DNA of 5,801 nt from positions 1 through 5,801 of the forward strand of contig URUI01000099.1 in NCBI GenBank assembly GCA_900551015.1, read 5' to 3'. This DNA is from an uncultured Collinsella sp. Its GTDB lineage: Bacteria > Actinomycetota > Coriobacteriia > Coriobacteriales > Coriobacteriaceae. The position numbers and the translations under genes were made by a program. This document shows positions 2,917 through 5,801 of the stretch, piece by piece. Numbering within the stretch: position 1 is the first letter of the stretch; each line of letters opens with the position of its first letter. Under the pieces are notes generated by a model. The model saw only the letters and a list, made by a program, of their open reading frames with translations. It did no database searches and was not told the origin of the DNA.

Positions 2917-5718
2917 GTGGCAAACGAGTATAAGCAGACGATGAATCTGCCCAAAACCGGATTTCCCATGCGTGCCGGTCTTTCCAAGTCCGAGCCCAAG
3001 CGACTCAAGGACTGGCAGGACAACAAGGTCTACGAGCAAGTTCTAAAGAAGAACGAGGGTCACAAGAAGTTCGTGCTGCATGACGGCCCTCCGTACGCCA
3101 ACGGCCCGATCCACATCGGCCACGCCATGAATAAGATCTCCAAGGACATGATCAACCGTTACTGGATGATGCAGGGCTATGAGGTCCCCTTTGTCCCCGG
3201 TTGGGACTGCCACGGTCAGCCGATTGAGCACAAGGTCGAGGAGAAGCTCGGCACCGAGAAGTTCAACCAGACCTCCACGGCCAAGATCCGCGAGCTTTGC
3301 AATAAGTTCGCTGTCGAGAACATCGAGCTCCAGAAGGCCGGTTTCCGTCGCCTGGGCGTGCTCGGTGATTGGGACAACCCGTATCTGACGCTCTATCACC
3401 AGCATGACGCCGCTGATATCGAGGTCTTTAAGGCCATGTTCGATAAGGGCATGATCTATCGCGGCCACAAGCCGGTTCACTGGTGCAAGCACTGCCACAC
3501 CGCGCTGGCCGAGGCCGAGATCGAGTACTCCGACGAGACGAGCCCGTCCATCTTCGTGCGCTTTGAGATGACCTCCAAGCCCGCCGGCCTCGAGAACTTC
3601 GACGGCCCGGTCGACTTCATCATCTGGACGACCACCCCGTGGACCATCCCTTCCGACCAGGCCGTTTCCCTCAAGCCCGGCGCCGCCTACGTTGCCGTTG
3701 AGCACGACGGCCGCGCCGAGGTCATGCTCGAGGACCTGGCTCCCAAGTGCTGCGAGGAGTTTGGCTGGGAGTACACCCCGGTGATGGTCGACGGCAAGCC
3801 CTATGTGGTTCCCGCCGAGACCTTCCATCACATCCACTACAAGCATCCGATCTTTGATGGTGTCGAGGGCGTGGCGCTGCTGGCCGATTACGTCGGTGTC
3901 GATGACGGTACCGGTATCGTCCACAACTCGCCCGGCCACGGCGTCGATGACTACTTCGCCTGCCTCAAGGAGGGCATCACCGACATCTGCATGCCGGTCG
4001 ATGACGACGGCAAGTTCTACACCGGCGAGGAGTTTGGCACCGGTGGTCCCTTCAGCGGTATGGACACCGATGAGGCCAACCCGCACATCATCGAGTTCCT
4101 GCGCGAGCACGGCGCCCTGGTCCTCGAGAAGAAGATCACGCACAGCTATCCGCACTGCTGGCGCTGCAAGCACCCGGTGCTCTTCCGTGCTACCGACCAG
4201 TGGTTTGTCTCGATGGACAAGACCGGTCTGCGCGAGCAGGCTGGCAAGGAGGTCCGCGAGAACGTCACGTGGTATCCGGCCCATGCCGCCAACCGTATTG
4301 GCGCCATGGTCGAGCAGCGTCCCGACTGGTGTATAAGCCGTCAGCGTAACTGGGGTGTGCCGATCCCCAGCTACACCTGCGCCGACTGCGGCGAGAAGGT
4401 CATGAACGACGTCACACTCGACGCCGTCATCAAGCTCTTCCACGAGAAGGGCTCCGACGCCTGGTTTACCGATGCTCCCGAGAGCTACCTGGGCGAGGCC
4501 TGCGTCTGCCCCAAGTGCGGCGGCCATCACCTCAAGGCCGATAAGGACATCCTCGACGTGTGGTGGGATTCCGGCGTCTCCTGGAAGGCCGTCTGCGAGT
4601 ACCGTCCCGAACTGGAGTATCCGGCGGATGTGTACCTTGAGGGCTCCGACCAGCACCGCGGTTGGTTCCAGAGCTCGTTGCTCACCTCGGTGGGCGCCAA
4701 CGGCCACGCTCCGTACAAGGCGGTCGTCTCGCAGGGCTTCACCCTCGACGGCCAGGGCCGTAAGATGTCCAAGTCGCTCGGCAACGTCATCGACCCCAAC
4801 AAGGTCTGCGACGAGATGGGCGCCGACATCATCCGTCTGTGGGTTGCCTCCGTCGACACCAGCTCCGACGTCTCCATCGACCACGAGATTCTCGCTCGTA
4901 CGTCCGATGCCTACCGTCGTTTCCGCAACACGCTGCGCTTCCTGCTTTCCGAGCTCGAGGGTCAGTTTGAGCCCGAGACCGACGGCGTCGCCTTTGCCGA
5001 CCTGCTGCCGCTCGACAAGCTCATGGTTGCCCGCCTGACCCAGGTCCAGGCCGAGGTCGACGATGCCTACGCCAGCTACGAGTTCCCGCGCGCTTACCGT
5101 GCGCTCTACGACTTCGTGGTTACCGAGCTCTCCAACGTGTACCTCGACGCTCTGAAGGACCGTCTGTACTGCGAGAAGCCCGGCTCGCTCGAGCGCCGCA
5201 GCGCCCAGACCGTGCTGGCCGAGCTCTTCTCGATGCTCATGCGCGATCTGCAGCCGATCCTGTCCTACACGGTCGACGAGGCCATGGCGTATGCGCCTGC
5301 CGGCTGCGTCGATCACCAGAAGTACGCTGCGCTGCTTGATTGGTATAAGTCGCCCATTACGGTCGACGAGGCCAATGAGTTTGAGGGCGTGCTCGAGGCT
5401 TCACTCGAGCTCCGTAGCACCGTGACCAAGGCCCTTGAGGACGCCCGCTCCGCCGGCACCTTCACCAAGAGCCAGCAGGTCCGCGTCAAGGCGGTCGTTC
5501 CCGCCGAGATGTACGCGCTGCTGACTGGCGACAAAGCCGTCGACCTGGCCGAGTTCTACATCGTCTCCGCTGTTGAACTGACCCAGGGCGAGGAGCTCTC
5601 CGTTGCCATCGAGGCTGCTGAGGGCGAGTGCTGCGACCGTTGCTGGAACTACCGCACCACCGTCGGCGAGTACAACGGCCACGCTCACATCTGCAAGAGG
5701 TGCGCTGACGCCTTGTAG
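2917..5718 (+). CDS. ileS: Isoleucyl-tRNA synthetase
   Basis: Class I aminoacyl-tRNA synthetase that charges tRNA-Ile in the cytoplasm. The 933-residue product matches the length of the usual bacterial type (E. coli about 938). Visible in order: HIGH (66-69); GWDCHGQPIE (95-104), usually with Leu where this has Gln; zinc cysteines 190/193 (WCKHC) and 414/417 (CWRC); the CP1 editing domain with TTTPWT (238-243) and GHGVDDY (340-346), whose Asp344 is the likely editing aspartate; a further cysteine pair at 488/491; WWDSG and DQHRGWFQS before KMSKS (616-620); the anticodon-binding helical domain; and a C-terminal zinc knuckle with Cys906, 909, 926 and 929. Nothing essential is missing. Translation starts at GTG, and expression should be set by the T-box upstream. 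The gene uses a single ATA codon (4333-4335), in the conserved DWCISRQ segment. No operon partner follows: the gene ends in a palindrome, probably facing a convergent gene. Confidence 0.98.
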   Translation: MANEYKQTMNLPKTGFPMRAGLSKSEPKRLKDWQDNKVYEQVLKKNEGHKKFVLHDGPPYANGPIHIGHAMNKISKDMINRYWMMQGYEVPFVPGWDCHGQPIEHKVEEKLGTEKFNQTSTAKIRELCNKFAVENIELQKAGFRRLGVLGDWDNPYLTLYHQHDAADIEVFKAMFDKGMIYRGHKPVHWCKHCHTALAEAEIEYSDETSPSIFVRFEMTSKPAGLENFDGPVDFIIWTTTPWTIPSDQAVSLKPGAAYVAVEHDGRAEVMLEDLAPKCCEEFGWEYTPVMVDGKPYVVPAETFHHIHYKHPIFDGVEGVALLADYVGVDDGTGIVHNSPGHGVDDYFACLKEGITDICMPVDDDGKFYTGEEFGTGGPFSGMDTDEANPHIIEFLREHGALVLEKKITHSYPHCWRCKHPVLFRATDQWFVSMDKTGLREQAGKEVRENVTWYPAHAANRIGAMVEQRPDWCISRQRNWGVPIPSYTCADCGEKVMNDVTLDAVIKLFHEKGSDAWFTDAPESYLGEACVCPKCGGHHLKADKDILDVWWDSGVSWKAVCEYRPELEYPADVYLEGSDQHRGWFQSSLLTSVGANGHAPYKAVVSQGFTLDGQGRKMSKSLGNVIDPNKVCDEMGADIIRLWVASVDTSSDVSIDHEILARTSDAYRRFRNTLRFLLSELEGQFEPETDGVAFADLLPLDKLMVARLTQVQAEVDDAYASYEFPRAYRALYDFVVTELSNVYLDALKDRLYCEKPGSLERRSAQTVLAELFSMLMRDLQPILSYTVDEAMAYAPAGCVDHQKYAALLDWYKSPITVDEANEFEGVLEASLELRSTVTKALEDARSAGTFTKSQQVRVKAVVPAEMYALLTGDKAVDLAEFYIVSAVELTQGEELSVAIEAAEGECCDRCWNYRTTVGEYNGHAHICKRCADAL

Positions 5719-5747
5719 TTACGCGGTTTTACCAAACCGCGTAACTA
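5716..5747. terminator. Perfect 14-bp palindrome overlapping the ileS stop; possible bidirectional terminator
   Basis: Positions 5716-5729 pair without error with 5734-5747 around the loop TACC. The first three bases are the ileS TAG stop, and by symmetry the other strand also begins with TAG. There is no T-run after the stem on either strand, so it is not a standard intrinsic terminator; it could still stop or protect converging transcripts or be an intergenic repeat. Confidence 0.5.
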
Positions 5748-5801
5748 GTTGACGCTGCAAACCCGCCAGAGCGGCAATCTGCCTTTCAACTTCGGCGGCA
5801 T
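5719..5801 (-). CDS. Possible C-terminus of a convergent gene, cut by the window edge
   Basis: On the minus strand one frame is open from the window edge to TAA at 5721-5719, giving 26 residues with a helical, coiled-coil-like look (starts AAEVERQIAALAGLQRQL and ends VTRFGKTA). It would abut the ileS stop with no gap, and its last codons would form the palindrome at 5716-5747. Against it, the codons include CTA and AGG and are less G/C-ending than in ileS. A second minus frame is open from ATG at 5801 to TAG at 5747-5745 and has more G/C-ending codons but a less protein-like sequence. The stretch may also be non-coding. No family is recognised. Confidence 0.35.
   Translation of the reverse strand, partial: AAEVERQIAALAGLQRQLVTRFGKTA

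Noticed and set aside
3043..5316. A 757-codon open frame on the minus strand inside ileS
   Set aside because: It is the antisense shadow of a G/C-ending coding frame; its sequence is low-complexity (Val, Leu, Gly, Asp rich) with no family motifs, while the plus strand is unmistakable IleRS.

Overview
The window looks like chromosomal DNA of a high-GC anaerobic actinobacterium of the class Coriobacteriia, most likely Collinsella or a close relative. This is inferred from the strongly G/C-ending codons of the two large genes, the style of the isoleucyl-tRNA synthetase gene and its T-box leader, and the terminator style. No database comparison was possible. The left part (about 1-1190) is visibly richer in A and T and in hairpins than the rest and reads like acquired or accessory DNA.

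Layout. Positions 1-190 hold no convincing gene but a compact run of inverted repeats that fold best as minus-strand RNA. A minus-strand gene (195-788) encodes a small helix-turn-helix regulator with three membrane segments, with a good promoter and Shine-Dalgarno sequence. Positions 841-1190 are non-coding and densely packed with hairpins, with paired 12-bp inverted and 10-bp direct repeats; this resembles a transfer-origin/mobilization leader of an integrated element, but no relaxase or integrase is in the window. Two minus-strand terminators (1229-1276 and 1296-1338) separate this from a minus-strand iron-containing alcohol dehydrogenase of the glycerol dehydrogenase group (1348-2430).

Divergent from it is ileS (GTG start 2917, stop 5718). 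Its leader (about 2575-2880) is a complete T-box riboswitch: AUC (Ile) specifier, UGGU acceptor-binding bulge matching an A discriminator base, and mutually exclusive antiterminator and intrinsic terminator. Uncharged tRNA-Ile should therefore switch on synthesis of the enzyme that charges it. A perfect 14-bp palindrome overlaps the ileS stop codon, and the last 83 bases may hold the C-terminus of a convergent gene.

The housekeeping half is ordinary apart from details of the T-box. The parts most worth checking are the candidate structured RNA at 61-181 and the hairpin cluster at 937-1190. No new multi-gene system is visible.
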